This document shows, piece by piece, positions 17,198 through 26,253 of a DNA stretch of 64,000 nt (the first letter of the stretch is position 1; each line of letters opens with the position of its first letter). Under the pieces are notes generated by a model, which searched no databases, was not told the DNA's origin, and worked only from the letters and a program-made list of their open reading frames with translations. The DNA comes from Streptomyces sp. NBRC 110035 (GTDB lineage Bacteria; Actinomycetota; Actinomycetes; Streptomycetales; Streptomycetaceae): contig NZ_BBNN01000024.1 in NCBI RefSeq assembly GCF_000829695.1, positions 124,001 through 188,000 on the forward strand, in the 5' to 3' direction. The position numbers were made by a program, and so were the translations under genes.

Positions 17198-19765
17198 GTG
17201 CTGAAGGCGACGCTCAGGAGCTTCCTCGCGCACAAGGGACGGCTGCTGCTGTCCGCGCTGGCCGTCGTCCTGTCCGTGGCGTTCGTCGCGGGCAGCCTGA
17301 TCTTCTCGGACACCGTCTCCCGTACCTTCGACCGGCTCTTCGCCTCCGCCTCCGCCGATGTGACGGTCTCTCCCCCGGACGACCTGGACGCGGCCGTACC
17401 CACCGGCGAGGTCCGCACCGTGCCCGCCTCCCTCGCCGAACGGCTGGCCGGGACCGACGGGGTCGAGTCCGCCCGCCCCGACGTCGAGGCCGGGAACATC
17501 ACGGTCGTCGACAGCGACAACGAGCCGGTGGGCCCGACGACCGGCGCGCCCACCCTCGCGGTGGACTGGTACGCCCACGAACGCAGCGTCGTGGAGCTGA
17601 CCTCGGGCCGCACCCCGCGCGGTGCCGGGGAGGCCGTACTGGACGCGGACACGGCCGACGCCGAGGACGTGGCGATCGGTGACACCCTGTCGGTGCAGGC
17701 GCAGCCGGGCACCTTCCGCGTCGAGATCGTCGGGATCGCCACCTTCACCACCACGAACCCGGGCACAGCCCTCCTCTTCCTCGACCCCGAGGTCGCCGCC
17801 GCCGCGCTGCTGGGCTCCGCGGACCGGGCCACGAGCATCGCGGTCGAGGCGGCGCCGGGCGTGAGTGACGAGGAGCTCGGGCGCCGGGTCACCGAGGTGC
17901 TCGGCGCCGGCACCTACCAGGTGGAGACGGCCGACGAACAGGCCGCGACGGCCGCCGAGGAGCTGGGCGGGTTCCTCGACGTGATCAAGTACGTGATGGT
18001 CGGCTTCGCCGGGATCGCGGTGCTCGTCGGCATATTCCTGATCGTCAACACCTTCTCGATGCTGATCGCGCAGCGCACCCGCGAGCTCGGGCTGCTGCGG
18101 GCGCTCGGCGCCGACCGGCGTCAGGTGCGCCGCTCGGTGCTCACCGAGGCGGTGCTGCTCGGCCTGATCGGCTCGACGCTGGGCCTCGCGGCCGGCATCG
18201 CACTCGCCTACGGACTGATCCGGCTGATGAGCGCCTTCGGCATGAACCTGAAGACCACGGAGATGGTCGTCGGACGGGCCACACCCGTCACGGCGTACGT
18301 GGTCGGGGTCGGGGTCACCTTCGTGGCCGCGTATCTGCCGGCCCGCCGCGCGGCGGCCGTGTCTCCCATGGCCGCCCTCGCCGATGCCGAGATCGCCGGG
18401 GTGGGCCGGCCGCTGCGGATCCGCGCGATGGCGGGCTCCGTGGTCGGGGTGCTCGGCGCGGCCGCCCTCGTGGGCTGCGCCGTCTCCACCGAAACGGGGC
18501 CGGCTGCCTCCCTGCTGGGGCTCGGGGTCGTTCTCACCCTGATCGCGACGGTCGTCGCCGGTCCGTTGCTGGTGCGGCCGGTGATCCAGGTGCTGGGCGG
18601 GGCCTTCCCCGCCCTGTACGGGCCGGTGGGCCGGATGAGCCGGCGCAACGCCCTGCGCAATCCCCGCCGTACGGGTGCCACCGCTGCCGCGCTGATGGTG
18701 GGGCTCGCCCTGGTCGGCGGTATGTCGGTGGCCGGGGCCTCCGTCTCCCGCTCCTTCGACGAGCAGATCGACAGGACGCTGGGCGCCGACTTCGTCGTTC
18801 AGAACGCCAACTTCCTGCCCTTCCCCCAGGAGGTCACCGACCGGGTGCGGGACACGGACGGTGTGGGCGTCGTCGTGCGGCAGCGGTTCGCGCCGGTGGC
18901 GGTGCAACTGCCGGACGGGGAGCGGATCGAGACGACCGCCGCCGGGTACGACGAGCGGGTCGACGACGTCGCCCGGGTCACGTACACCAGCGGCGACACG
19001 TCGGCCGCCCTGGCCGACGGCGGCATCGCCATGGACGCCGGCTTCGCCGCGGACCACGGCGTCCGGACGGGCAGTGTGGTCCCGGTCGAGTTCCCTGGCG
19101 GGCAGCGCACCGAGCTGACCGTGGGCGCCCTCACCGACATGGAGGGCGGCGAGGGCCTCGGCATCCGGGGCGGGCTGTTCTTCGGCATCGCGACGGTCGA
19201 GAAGCACGTGCCCGGCGGGCAGGACTCAGCGCTGTACGTGAACGCCGCCGACGGCACGGGCGCGGAGGAGCTCCGCGACCGGCTGGCGACGACGCTCGAC
19301 CCGTATCCACAGGTCCAGGCACGTGATCAGACCGACTACAAGGACCTCGTTCACGACCAGATCGCGGTCCTGCTGTACCTCGTCTACGCCCTCCTGGGGC
19401 TGGCGATCGTCATCGCGGTGCTCGGCGTGGTCAACACCCTGGCGCTGTCGGTGGTGGAGCGCACCCGGGAGATCGGGCTGCTGCGGGCCATCGGACTGGG
19501 CCGCCGGCAGCTGCGGCGGATGATCCGGCTGGAGTCGGTGGTGATCGCCGTGTTCGGCGCGGTGCTGGGTCTCGCGCTGGGGCTGGTGTGGGGCGTCTGC
19601 ACACAGCAGGTGCTGGCGCTGCAGGGCATGACCGCGCTCGCGATTCCCTGGGGAACCATCGTGGCCGTCGTCATCGGTGCGGCGGTGGTCGGCATCGCGG
19701 CGGCACTGCTGCCGGCCCTGCGCGCGTCGCGGATGAACGTCCTGGAGGCGATCGCGCACGAGTGA
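17198..19765 (+). CDS. FtsX/MacB-like ABC permease with two FtsX domains
   Basis: 855 residues: N-terminal membrane segment (~20-45), MacB-like periplasmic core (~45-230), first FtsX domain (three helices, ~260-400), a second extracytoplasmic domain (~500-680), and a last FtsX domain (~725-850). GTG 17198 lies 4 nt after the upstream ATPase stop. This duplicated architecture is the usual actinobacterial companion of a LolD-type ATPase. Substrate unknown. Confidence 0.9.
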   Translation: MLKATLRSFLAHKGRLLLSALAVVLSVAFVAGSLIFSDTVSRTFDRLFASASADVTVSPPDDLDAAVPTGEVRTVPASLAERLAGTDGVESARPDVEAGNITVVDSDNEPVGPTTGAPTLAVDWYAHERSVVELTSGRTPRGAGEAVLDADTADAEDVAIGDTLSVQAQPGTFRVEIVGIATFTTTNPGTALLFLDPEVAAAALLGSADRATSIAVEAAPGVSDEELGRRVTEVLGAGTYQVETADEQAATAAEELGGFLDVIKYVMVGFAGIAVLVGIFLIVNTFSMLIAQRTRELGLLRALGADRRQVRRSVLTEAVLLGLIGSTLGLAAGIALAYGLIRLMSAFGMNLKTTEMVVGRATPVTAYVVGVGVTFVAAYLPARRAAAVSPMAALADAEIAGVGRPLRIRAMAGSVVGVLGAAALVGCAVSTETGPAASLLGLGVVLTLIATVVAGPLLVRPVIQVLGGAFPALYGPVGRMSRRNALRNPRRTGATAAALMVGLALVGGMSVAGASVSRSFDEQIDRTLGADFVVQNANFLPFPQEVTDRVRDTDGVGVVVRQRFAPVAVQLPDGERIETTAAGYDERVDDVARVTYTSGDTSAALADGGIAMDAGFAADHGVRTGSVVPVEFPGGQRTELTVGALTDMEGGEGLGIRGGLFFGIATVEKHVPGGQDSALYVNAADGTGAEELRDRLATTLDPYPQVQARDQTDYKDLVHDQIAVLLYLVYALLGLAIVIAVLGVVNTLALSVVERTREIGLLRAIGLGRRQLRRMIRLESVVIAVFGAVLGLALGLVWGVCTQQVLALQGMTALAIPWGTIVAVVIGAAVVGIAAALLPALRASRMNVLEAIAHE

Positions 19766-20139
19766 CCCGCGCGGGTGACCCGCGCGTACGGGCGCGCCGC
19801 GCGGACGCCATGGTGCTGCGGCGCAACGGGACCGCGCACCGGGCGTGGGGCGCCGCCGGGTACGTGACCGGGGAACACTGACGCGCCGGGTCGAGCCGCT
19901 CCCGGGCAACGCCCCGGACGGCAGGTTCTGAGCGTGCCTGCGGGCGGTGGACGATCTCGCAGGTGACCTTGGGCGGTCCTTTACTCTGGGTGGGTCACTC
20001 GGTCCTCCATGAAAGGTTGTGTGCGTCCGCCCATGGGCGAGCCTCCCAGTAGAAAGCGGCATCGAAGTACCCGACGTCGCAGCACATCGCATCGTGCACT
20101 CGTTCGCTTCCCGTCCGGCCGCGGGACGGAGGTGACCCG
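19766..20139. other. 374-bp intergenic region with a possible acetyltransferase remnant
   Basis: No intact gene. Plus-strand bases 19805-19881 read R-A-D-A-M-V-L-R-R-N-G-T-A-H-R-A-W-G-A-A-G-Y, which resembles the last ~25 residues of GNAT proteins, then stops. The identification is weak. The 3' part (19990-20130) should hold the promoter of the CNNM/CorC gene pair; GGAGGTGA precedes the next start. Confidence 0.3.
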
Positions 20140-21564
20140 ATGACCGAGCTGCTCCTTCTTCTGGTGGCGATCCTGCTCTCCCTCGCGTGCGGCGCGTTCG
20201 TCGCGGCCGAGTTCTCCCTCACCACGGTCGAGCGGTCCGACCTCGAGCGGGCCGTGGAGCGCGGTGACCGGGGCGCCGCAGGTGCCCTCAAGGCCGTACG
20301 GAACCTGACCTTCCAGCTCTCCGGGGCGCAGCTCGGCATCACGGTCACCAATCTGGTGGTCGGCATGCTCGCCGAGCCGTCGATCGCCGCGCTGATCTCC
20401 GGCCCCCTGGAGGCCGTCGGCATCTCCGCGTCGGTGGCGAGTTCCCTGGCACTGGTGCTCGGCACGGCCCTGTCGACCGTCTTCCTGATGGTGGTCGGCG
20501 AACTGGTGCCCAAGAACTGGGCGATCTCGTCGCCGCTGGCCGTCGCCAGGAACGTGGGCAACACGCAGCGCTGGTTCAGCGCCGCTTTCCGCCCCTTCAT
20601 CACGCATCTGAACAACGCGGCGAACCGCATCGTGCGCCGCTTCGGTGTGGAGCCCGCGGAGGAACTCGCCTCCGCACGCGGCCCCCAGGAGCTGGCGGCC
20701 CTGGCCCGGCACTCCGCCAAGGAGGGCGCCCTGGAGGCCGACACCGCGGAGCTGTTCGTCCGCACCCTGAACCTCGCCGACCTCACCGCGGAGAACGTGA
20801 TGACCCCGCGCGTCCAGGTCGTCGCGCTGGAGGTCCAGGCGACCTGCGAGGACGTGGCGAACGCCACTCGGGCGACGGGGCTGTCCCGGTTCCCGGTGTA
20901 CCGCGGCACCTTCGACTCGGTGGTCGGCACCGCGCACGTCAAGGACGTACTGGCGGTGCCCGCCGAGCGCCGGGCCCGGGTCCCCGTGTCGGAGATGATG
21001 CGCGAGCCGCTCCTGGTCCCGGAATCGCTCACCGTGGACCGGCTGCTGGACCGGCTCTCCGGTCGGCGCACCATGGCCGTGGTGATCGACGAGTACGGCG
21101 GCACGGCGGGCGTGGCCACGCTGGAGGACATCGTCGAGGAGGTCGTCGGCGAGGTCCGCGACGAGCACGACCCGCACGAGACCCCCGACCTGGCCCGGAC
21201 GGGTTCGGACGAGGGCGGGCACGACCTGTTCTCCGCCGACGGTTCCGCGCGCGTGGACCAGCTGGCGCGGGTCGGCCTGCGCGCGCCGGACGGGCCGTAC
21301 GAGACCCTGGCCGGGCTCGTGGCCACCGAGCTGGGCCGGATCCCCGCCGTCGGCGACACGCTGGAGGTCGTCGGCTGGCGGATGGAAGTGCTGGACGCGA
21401 CCGGCCGTCGCGCGGCACGCGTACTGCTGCACGCGCCGCTCCCCGACCCGCACCCCCAGGACGCGGGGGACGAGCGGTCCGGTGCCGGGTCGGCCGCCGA
21501 GCCGGACGGTCGGACGGCCGGCAGGGGACACGGCACGACGCGTGAGAAGGAGGTCCGGCGATGA
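20140..21564 (+). CDS. CNNM/HlyC-CorC family membrane protein
   Basis: 474 residues: DUF21/CNNM transmembrane domain (~1-190, several helices with V-V-G-E-L-V-P-K-N), two CBS motifs (~210-335) and a CorC_HlyC domain (~355-430), then a disordered tail. Often called 'hemolysin family', these proteins are linked to Mg/Co efflux or homeostasis. ATG 20140 follows GGAGGTGA. It is coupled by ATGA overlap to a second, tail-less paralogue. Confidence 0.9.
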   Translation: MTELLLLLVAILLSLACGAFVAAEFSLTTVERSDLERAVERGDRGAAGALKAVRNLTFQLSGAQLGITVTNLVVGMLAEPSIAALISGPLEAVGISASVASSLALVLGTALSTVFLMVVGELVPKNWAISSPLAVARNVGNTQRWFSAAFRPFITHLNNAANRIVRRFGVEPAEELASARGPQELAALARHSAKEGALEADTAELFVRTLNLADLTAENVMTPRVQVVALEVQATCEDVANATRATGLSRFPVYRGTFDSVVGTAHVKDVLAVPAERRARVPVSEMMREPLLVPESLTVDRLLDRLSGRRTMAVVIDEYGGTAGVATLEDIVEEVVGEVRDEHDPHETPDLARTGSDEGGHDLFSADGSARVDQLARVGLRAPDGPYETLAGLVATELGRIPAVGDTLEVVGWRMEVLDATGRRAARVLLHAPLPDPHPQDAGDERSGAGSAAEPDGRTAGRGHGTTREKEVRR

Positions 21565-22574
21565 TCGCCGTACAGCTGCTGATCGGCCTGGCGACGCTGG
21601 TCGTCAACGCCTTCTTCGTGGGTGCCGAGTTCGCGCTGATCTCGGTGCGCCGCAGCCAGATCGAGCCGTACGCCGACCAGGGCGACCGGCGCGCCAAGAA
21701 CGTGCTGTGGGGCCTCGAGCACGTCTCCGCCCTGATGGCGGCCGCGCAGCTCGGCATCACGCTGTGCACCCTGGTCCTCGGTGTGGTCGCGGAGCCGGCC
21801 ATCGCGCATCTGCTGGAGCCGGCGTTCCACGCGATGGGCGTGCCGGACGGCGCGGGGCACGCGGTGTCCTTCGTGGTCGCCCTGTCGCTCGCGACGTATC
21901 TGCACATGCTGCTGGGCGAGATGGTGCCGAAGAACATCGCGCTCGCGGAGCCCGTGCGCAGTGCGCTGCTGCTCGGACCGCCGCTGGTGGCACTGTCCCG
22001 GGCGCTGCGCCCGGTGATCTTCACGATCAACGCCTTCGCCAACGCGCTGCTGCGGCTGCTGCGGGTCGAGGTGCGCGACGAGGTCGTGGCGACCTTCTCC
22101 GACGCGGAGCTGGCGCAGATGGTGAAGGACTCCGGCGAGGCGGGTCTGATCGACGACCGTGCGCAGGAGCGTCTGAACGACGTGCTGGAGCTCGGCCGCC
22201 GGCCGGTGCGGGATGTGGTGCTGCCGTTGGAGAGCGTGGTCTACGCGCGCGTGGGTGTCACCCCCGAAGGACTGGAGGCGCTCTCGGCCGAGTCCGGGTA
22301 CTCCCGCTTCCCGGTGGTGGACGAGGGCCGGCGGATCGTCGGTTACCTGCACGTGAAGGACGCTCTCGACGCCTCGCCGCGTGACATGCCGTTCCTGCTG
22401 CGGGACATGCGCTCCATCGCGCGGGTGCGGGAGAGCACGCCGATGGACGACGTTCTCACCGCGATGCGCGGCAGCCGTACGCATCTGGCGGCCGTGCTCG
22501 GGTCGGACGGACGGCTGGCGGGCCTGGTGACGATGGAGGACGTCCTGCAGAAACTGTTCGGCCAGCGGGCCTGA
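21561..22574 (+). CDS. CNNM family protein lacking the CorC C-terminal domain
   Basis: 337 residues: DUF21 membrane domain (~1-185; G-E-M-V-P-K-N-I-A) and a CBS pair (~205-330; F-P-V-V-D-E-G-R-R-I-V-G-Y-L-H-V-K-D, V-T-M-E-D-V-L), ending right after the CBS pair. It starts within the upstream paralogue's stop codon, so the two proteins are probably made together and may form a heteromer. Confidence 0.9.
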   Translation: MIAVQLLIGLATLVVNAFFVGAEFALISVRRSQIEPYADQGDRRAKNVLWGLEHVSALMAAAQLGITLCTLVLGVVAEPAIAHLLEPAFHAMGVPDGAGHAVSFVVALSLATYLHMLLGEMVPKNIALAEPVRSALLLGPPLVALSRALRPVIFTINAFANALLRLLRVEVRDEVVATFSDAELAQMVKDSGEAGLIDDRAQERLNDVLELGRRPVRDVVLPLESVVYARVGVTPEGLEALSAESGYSRFPVVDEGRRIVGYLHVKDALDASPRDMPFLLRDMRSIARVRESTPMDDVLTAMRGSRTHLAAVLGSDGRLAGLVTMEDVLQKLFGQRA

Positions 22575-22642
22575 GCGGGGACCGGGCGGGGAGGGAGCCG
22601 ACCGACCGACGGGTATGTGCACGGGCTATCATCTCTGTCGCC

Positions 22643-23419
22643 ATGCGGACGAACCCCACTCACACCAGCCTGGTCGCGGTCGGCGACTCCTTCACCGAGG
22701 GCATGTCGGACCTGCTGCCCGACGGCACGTACCGGGGGTGGGCCGACGTCCTCGCGGCGCGGATGGCGGCCGTCGCGCCCGGCTTCCGGTACGCCAATCT
22801 CGCGGTGCGCGGCAAGCTGATCCGGCAGATCGTCGACGAGCAGGTGGACGCCGCCGCGGCCATGCGGGCCGACGTGGTCACCCTGGTCGGCGGGCTGAAC
22901 GACACGCTGCGGCCCAAGTGCGACATGGTCGCGGTGCGGGATCTGCTGACCGAGGCGGTGGAGCGGCTGGCCCCGCACTGCAAGCAGCTGGTGCTGATGC
23001 GCAGCCCGGCCCGCCAGGGCCCCGTGCAGGAGCGGTTCCGGCCGCGCATGGAGGCGCTGTTCACCTGTGTCGACGAGCTGGCCGAGCGGCACGGCGCGCT
23101 GGTCGTCGACCTGTACGGGGCGCCCTCGCTCGGCGATCAGCGGCTGTGGGACGTGGACCGGTTGCATCTGACCGGAGACGGGCACCGCAGGGTCGCGGAA
23201 GCCGTGTGGCAGACCCTGGGCCACCCACCCGAGGATCCCGAGTGGCAGTTGCCCCCGCCGGCCTCGCTGCCGCCCGGCTGGACGGAGCGGCGGGTCGCGG
23301 ACGCCCGGTTCGCGCGGCAGTACCTGCTGCCGTGGATCGGCCGCCGTCTCACCGGCCGTTCCTCGGGCGACGGCCTCCCGCCGAAGCGCCCCGAGCTGCT
23401 GCCGTACGACCTGCGGTGA
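22643..23419 (+). CDS. SGNH/GDSL-family hydrolase
   Basis: 258 residues. Block I is V-A-V-G-D-S-F-T-E-G-M with the nucleophilic Ser, block III G-G-L-N-D, and block V D-R-L-H-L-T supplies Asp and His. No signal peptide is visible, so it is an intracellular esterase/lipase-like enzyme. The C-terminal ~50 residues (P-P-P-A-S-L-P-P-G-W onward) form an extension typical of Streptomyces members. Substrate unknown. Confidence 0.88.
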   Translation: MRTNPTHTSLVAVGDSFTEGMSDLLPDGTYRGWADVLAARMAAVAPGFRYANLAVRGKLIRQIVDEQVDAAAAMRADVVTLVGGLNDTLRPKCDMVAVRDLLTEAVERLAPHCKQLVLMRSPARQGPVQERFRPRMEALFTCVDELAERHGALVVDLYGAPSLGDQRLWDVDRLHLTGDGHRRVAEAVWQTLGHPPEDPEWQLPPPASLPPGWTERRVADARFARQYLLPWIGRRLTGRSSGDGLPPKRPELLPYDLR

Positions 23420-23504
23420 CGGCGGGCCGCCGCCTCGCCTCGTAGCTTCCTCCAGATCACCCCGCGGCACCGACCTGCACGAATCACCAGTAAACTCCGT
23501 GCAC

Positions 23505-24947
23505 GTGACTGCTGAGCCCGCCAAGCCCCGTATCCCGAACGTCCTCGCCGGACGTTACGCCTCCGCCGAGCTCGCCACGCTCTGGTCCCCCGAGCAGAAG
23601 GTGAGGCTCGAGCGGCAGCTCTGGCTCGCCGTGCTGCGGGCGCAGAAGGACCTCGGCGTCGAGGTGCCGGAGTCGGCGATCGCCGACTACGAGCGGGTCC
23701 TCGACCAGGTCGACCTGGCCTCCGTCGCGGAGCGCGAGAAGGTCACCCGGCACGATGTGAAGGCGCGGATCGAGGAGTTCAACGACCTCGCCGGGCATGA
23801 GCACGTGCACAAGGGGATGACCTCCCGCGACCTCACCGAGAACGTGGAGCAGTTGCAGGTCCGGCTGTCGCTGGAGCTGATGCGCGACCGTACGGTGGCG
23901 GTGCTCGCCCGGCTCGGCAGGCTGGCCGGTGAGTACGGCGAGCTGGTCATGGCCGGCCGCTCGCACAACGTGGCGGCCCAGGCCACCACGCTCGGCAAGC
24001 GCTTCGCCACCGCCGCCGACGAACTGCTCGTCGCGTACGGCCGGCTGGAGGAGCTGCTGGGCCGCTATCCGCTGCGGGGCATCAAGGGCCCGGTCGGGAC
24101 GGCGCAGGACATGCTGGACCTGCTGGGCGGCGACGCGGACCGGCTCGCGGAGCTGGAGCGGCGGGTCGCCGGGCACCTGGGCTTCGCCGAGGCGTTCACC
24201 TCGGTCGGCCAGGTCTACCCGCGGTCGCTGGACTACGAGGTGGTGACCGCGCTGGTGCAGCTGGCGGCGGCACCCTCGTCGCTGGCGAAGACGGTCCGGC
24301 TGATGGCCGGGCACGAGCTGGTCACCGAGGGCTTCAAGCCGGGCCAGGTCGGCTCGTCGGCGATGCCGCACAAGATGAACACCCGTTCCTGCGAACGCGT
24401 CAACGGCCTGATGGTGATCCTGCGCGGTTACGCCTCGATGACCGGGGAGCTGGCGGGCGACCAGTGGAACGAGGGCGACGTGTCCTGCTCGGTGGTGCGC
24501 CGGGTGGCGCTTCCCGACGCGTTCTTCGCGCTCGACGGGCTGCTGGAGACGTTCCTGACGGTGCTCGACGAGTTCGGTGCGTTCCCGGCGGTCGTCGCCC
24601 GGGAACTGGACCGCTACCTGCCGTTCCTGGCCACCACCAAGGTGCTGATGGGCGCGGTGCGCGCGGGTGTCGGCCGTGAGGTCGCGCACGAGGCGATCAA
24701 GGAGAACGCCGTTGCCACGGCCCTCGCGATGCGGGAGCAGGGCGCCGAGCGCAACGACCTGCTCGACAAGCTCGCGGCCGACGAGCGGATCCCGCTCGAC
24801 CGGCCCGCCCTGGACGCGCTGATGGCGGACAGGCTGTCCTTCACGGGTGCCGCAAGCGCCCAGGTCACCGCGGTCGTGGGCCGTATCGACGAGATCGTCA
24901 AGCAGCACCCGGAGGCCGCCGGGTACGCCCCTGGGGCGATCCTCTGA
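23505..24947 (+). CDS. purB: Adenylosuccinate lyase
   Basis: 480 residues of the fumarase/aspartase superfamily. It cleaves SAICAR and adenylosuccinate in purine synthesis. Signature G-S-S-A-M-P-H-K-M-N, T-S-R-D-L-T-E-N and G-R-S-H-N-V-A-A-Q are visible. I prefer GTG 23505 (V-T-A-E-P-A-K-P-R-I-P-N-V-L) over GTG 23499 because known actinobacterial homologues begin at that point. The mug gene follows with essentially no gap. Confidence 0.96.
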   Translation: MTAEPAKPRIPNVLAGRYASAELATLWSPEQKVRLERQLWLAVLRAQKDLGVEVPESAIADYERVLDQVDLASVAEREKVTRHDVKARIEEFNDLAGHEHVHKGMTSRDLTENVEQLQVRLSLELMRDRTVAVLARLGRLAGEYGELVMAGRSHNVAAQATTLGKRFATAADELLVAYGRLEELLGRYPLRGIKGPVGTAQDMLDLLGGDADRLAELERRVAGHLGFAEAFTSVGQVYPRSLDYEVVTALVQLAAAPSSLAKTVRLMAGHELVTEGFKPGQVGSSAMPHKMNTRSCERVNGLMVILRGYASMTGELAGDQWNEGDVSCSVVRRVALPDAFFALDGLLETFLTVLDEFGAFPAVVARELDRYLPFLATTKVLMGAVRAGVGREVAHEAIKENAVATALAMREQGAERNDLLDKLAADERIPLDRPALDALMADRLSFTGAASAQVTAVVGRIDEIVKQHPEAAGYAPGAIL

Positions 24948-24967
24948 CGCGCTTCACCCCGCAGGAG

Positions 24968-25489
24968 TTGCGGGCCGCCCGCGACCGGCTGGTGCCGGAC
25001 GTGGCCGCGGACGGCCTGCACGTGCTGTTCTGCGGCATCAACCCGGGCCTGATGTCGGCCGCGACGGGCCGCCACTTCGCCCGCCCCGGCAACCGCTTCT
25101 GGCCGGCGCTGCACCGCTCCGGCTTCACACCGAGGCTGCTGGTGCCGTCCGAGCAGGAGGAGCTGCTGTCGTACGGGCTCGGCGTCACCAATGTCGTGGC
25201 CCGGGCGAGTGCGCGGGCCGACGAGCTGAGCGCCGAGGAGTACCTTCAGGGCGGGCGGCTGCTCGGCCTGAAGGTGGACCGGCTCCGTCCGCGGTGGCTG
25301 GCCGTTCTGGGGGTCACCGCGTACCGGGTCGCGTTCGACGACCGCGGGGCGAAGGTGGGGCCGCAGGCCCGGACGATCGGCGGCACGCGTGTGTGGGTCC
25401 TGCCCAACCCGAGCGGGCTGAACGCGCACTGGACGCCGGCGGCCCTGGCCGAGGAGTTCGCGCGGCTGCGGGAGGCCGCGCGGGGGTAG
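24968..25489 (+). CDS. mug: G/U mismatch-specific uracil-DNA glycosylase
   Basis: At least 173 residues of the Mug/TDG family. Motif I is F-C-G-I-N-P-G-L, with F-A-R-P-G-N-R-F-W-P and N-P-S-G-L-N motif II. It removes uracil or ethenocytosine opposite G in base-excision repair. The start is odd: homology begins about eight residues earlier (T-R-F-T-P-Q-E-L), but no ATG, GTG or TTG is there. Only CTG 24944, which overlaps the purB stop, or TTG 24968, with AGGAG immediately adjacent, are available. I give TTG; CTG with translational coupling to purB is plausible. Confidence 0.88.
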   Translation: MRAARDRLVPDVAADGLHVLFCGINPGLMSAATGRHFARPGNRFWPALHRSGFTPRLLVPSEQEELLSYGLGVTNVVARASARADELSAEEYLQGGRLLGLKVDRLRPRWLAVLGVTAYRVAFDDRGAKVGPQARTIGGTRVWVLPNPSGLNAHWTPAALAEEFARLREAARG

Positions 25490-25502
25490 ACACCGGACCG
25501 CC

Positions 25503-25516
25503 CGCCCCGCGGGGCG
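25503..25516. terminator. Short palindrome between convergent genes
   Basis: CGCCCCGCGGGGCG is a perfect 14-bp palindrome in the 36-bp gap between mug and the converging ABC-2 permease gene. It may act as a bidirectional terminator, but the stem without a loop is weak evidence. Confidence 0.3.
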
Positions 25517-25525
25517 TCGGCCGGG

Positions 25526-26251
25526 TCAGGCGTCCCTGCGGCGCAGGCTCCACGCTCCCGCCAGCAGTGCGGCGGCCGTCCACAGGGCGGTCACCGCAAG
25601 ACCCGACCAGGGGCCCGGCGTTCCCTCGTGCGTCTGCTGGAGGATCACCTGTCCGGCCCGGTCGGGCAGGAAGTCGACGGCGGTGCCGGCCGCGTCCCCG
25701 ATCACGAACGACACGATCAGGATGAACGGGATCAGCACGGACAGCGTCGCCACGCCGCTGCGCAGCAGGGTGGCCAGTCCGGCCGCGAACAGGGCCATCA
25801 GTGTGAGGTAGACGCCGCAGCCCACGACCGCACGCGCCTGCTCGCCCGCGGTGAGCCCGTCCGCCGCGGAACCCATCGTCGCCCTCGCGGCGAAGAGGGA
25901 GACCAGGGCCGTCAGCAGACCGACGGCGAGCGCCGGCAGGGCGATGGCGGTCGCCTTGGCCGCGAACCAGTGTCCGCGCTGCGGGACCGCCGACAGCGAC
26001 AGCCGCAGCGCGCCGCCGCGGAACTCCGCCGACACCGCCATGGCGCCGAAGGAGATCGCGGCGATCTGCCCCAGGTGGACCCCGAACTGGGTCGTGAACA
26101 GCGGGTCGAACTCCGGTTCCGACGTGCTCGACGCACCGCCGAGCGCGGAGAACGCGGTGCCCGTCACGAACAGCACCGCCAGCGCGCCCAACAGCGGGCG
26201 GAGCGTGCGGATCTTCAGCCACTCGGCGTGGAGTACGGGTGCGAACTGCAT
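25526..26251 (-). CDS. ABC-2 type transporter permease
   Basis: 241 residues with six hydrophobic stretches, starting M-Q-F-A-P-V-L-H-A-E-W-L-K-I-R-T-L-R as in Streptomyces ABC-2 permeases (H-A-E-W-x-K-x-R-T). An extracellular loop follows TM1 (S-S-T-S-E-P-E-F-D). It begins 2 nt after the stop of its ATPase gene. A two-component system divergent from the pair suggests regulation of export, for example of a drug, peptide or lipid. Confidence 0.85.
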   Translation of the reverse strand: MQFAPVLHAEWLKIRTLRPLLGALAVLFVTGTAFSALGGASSTSEPEFDPLFTTQFGVHLGQIAAISFGAMAVSAEFRGGALRLSLSAVPQRGHWFAAKATAIALPALAVGLLTALVSLFAARATMGSAADGLTAGEQARAVVGCGVYLTLMALFAAGLATLLRSGVATLSVLIPFILIVSFVIGDAAGTAVDFLPDRAGQVILQQTHEGTPGPWSGLAVTALWTAAALLAGAWSLRRRDA

Positions 26252-26253
26252 GG

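Noticed and set aside
19805..19881. Intact small acetyltransferase gene after the FtsX permease
   Set aside because: Only about 25 residues resemble a GNAT C-terminus; there is no acetyl-CoA binding motif and no start with ribosome site.
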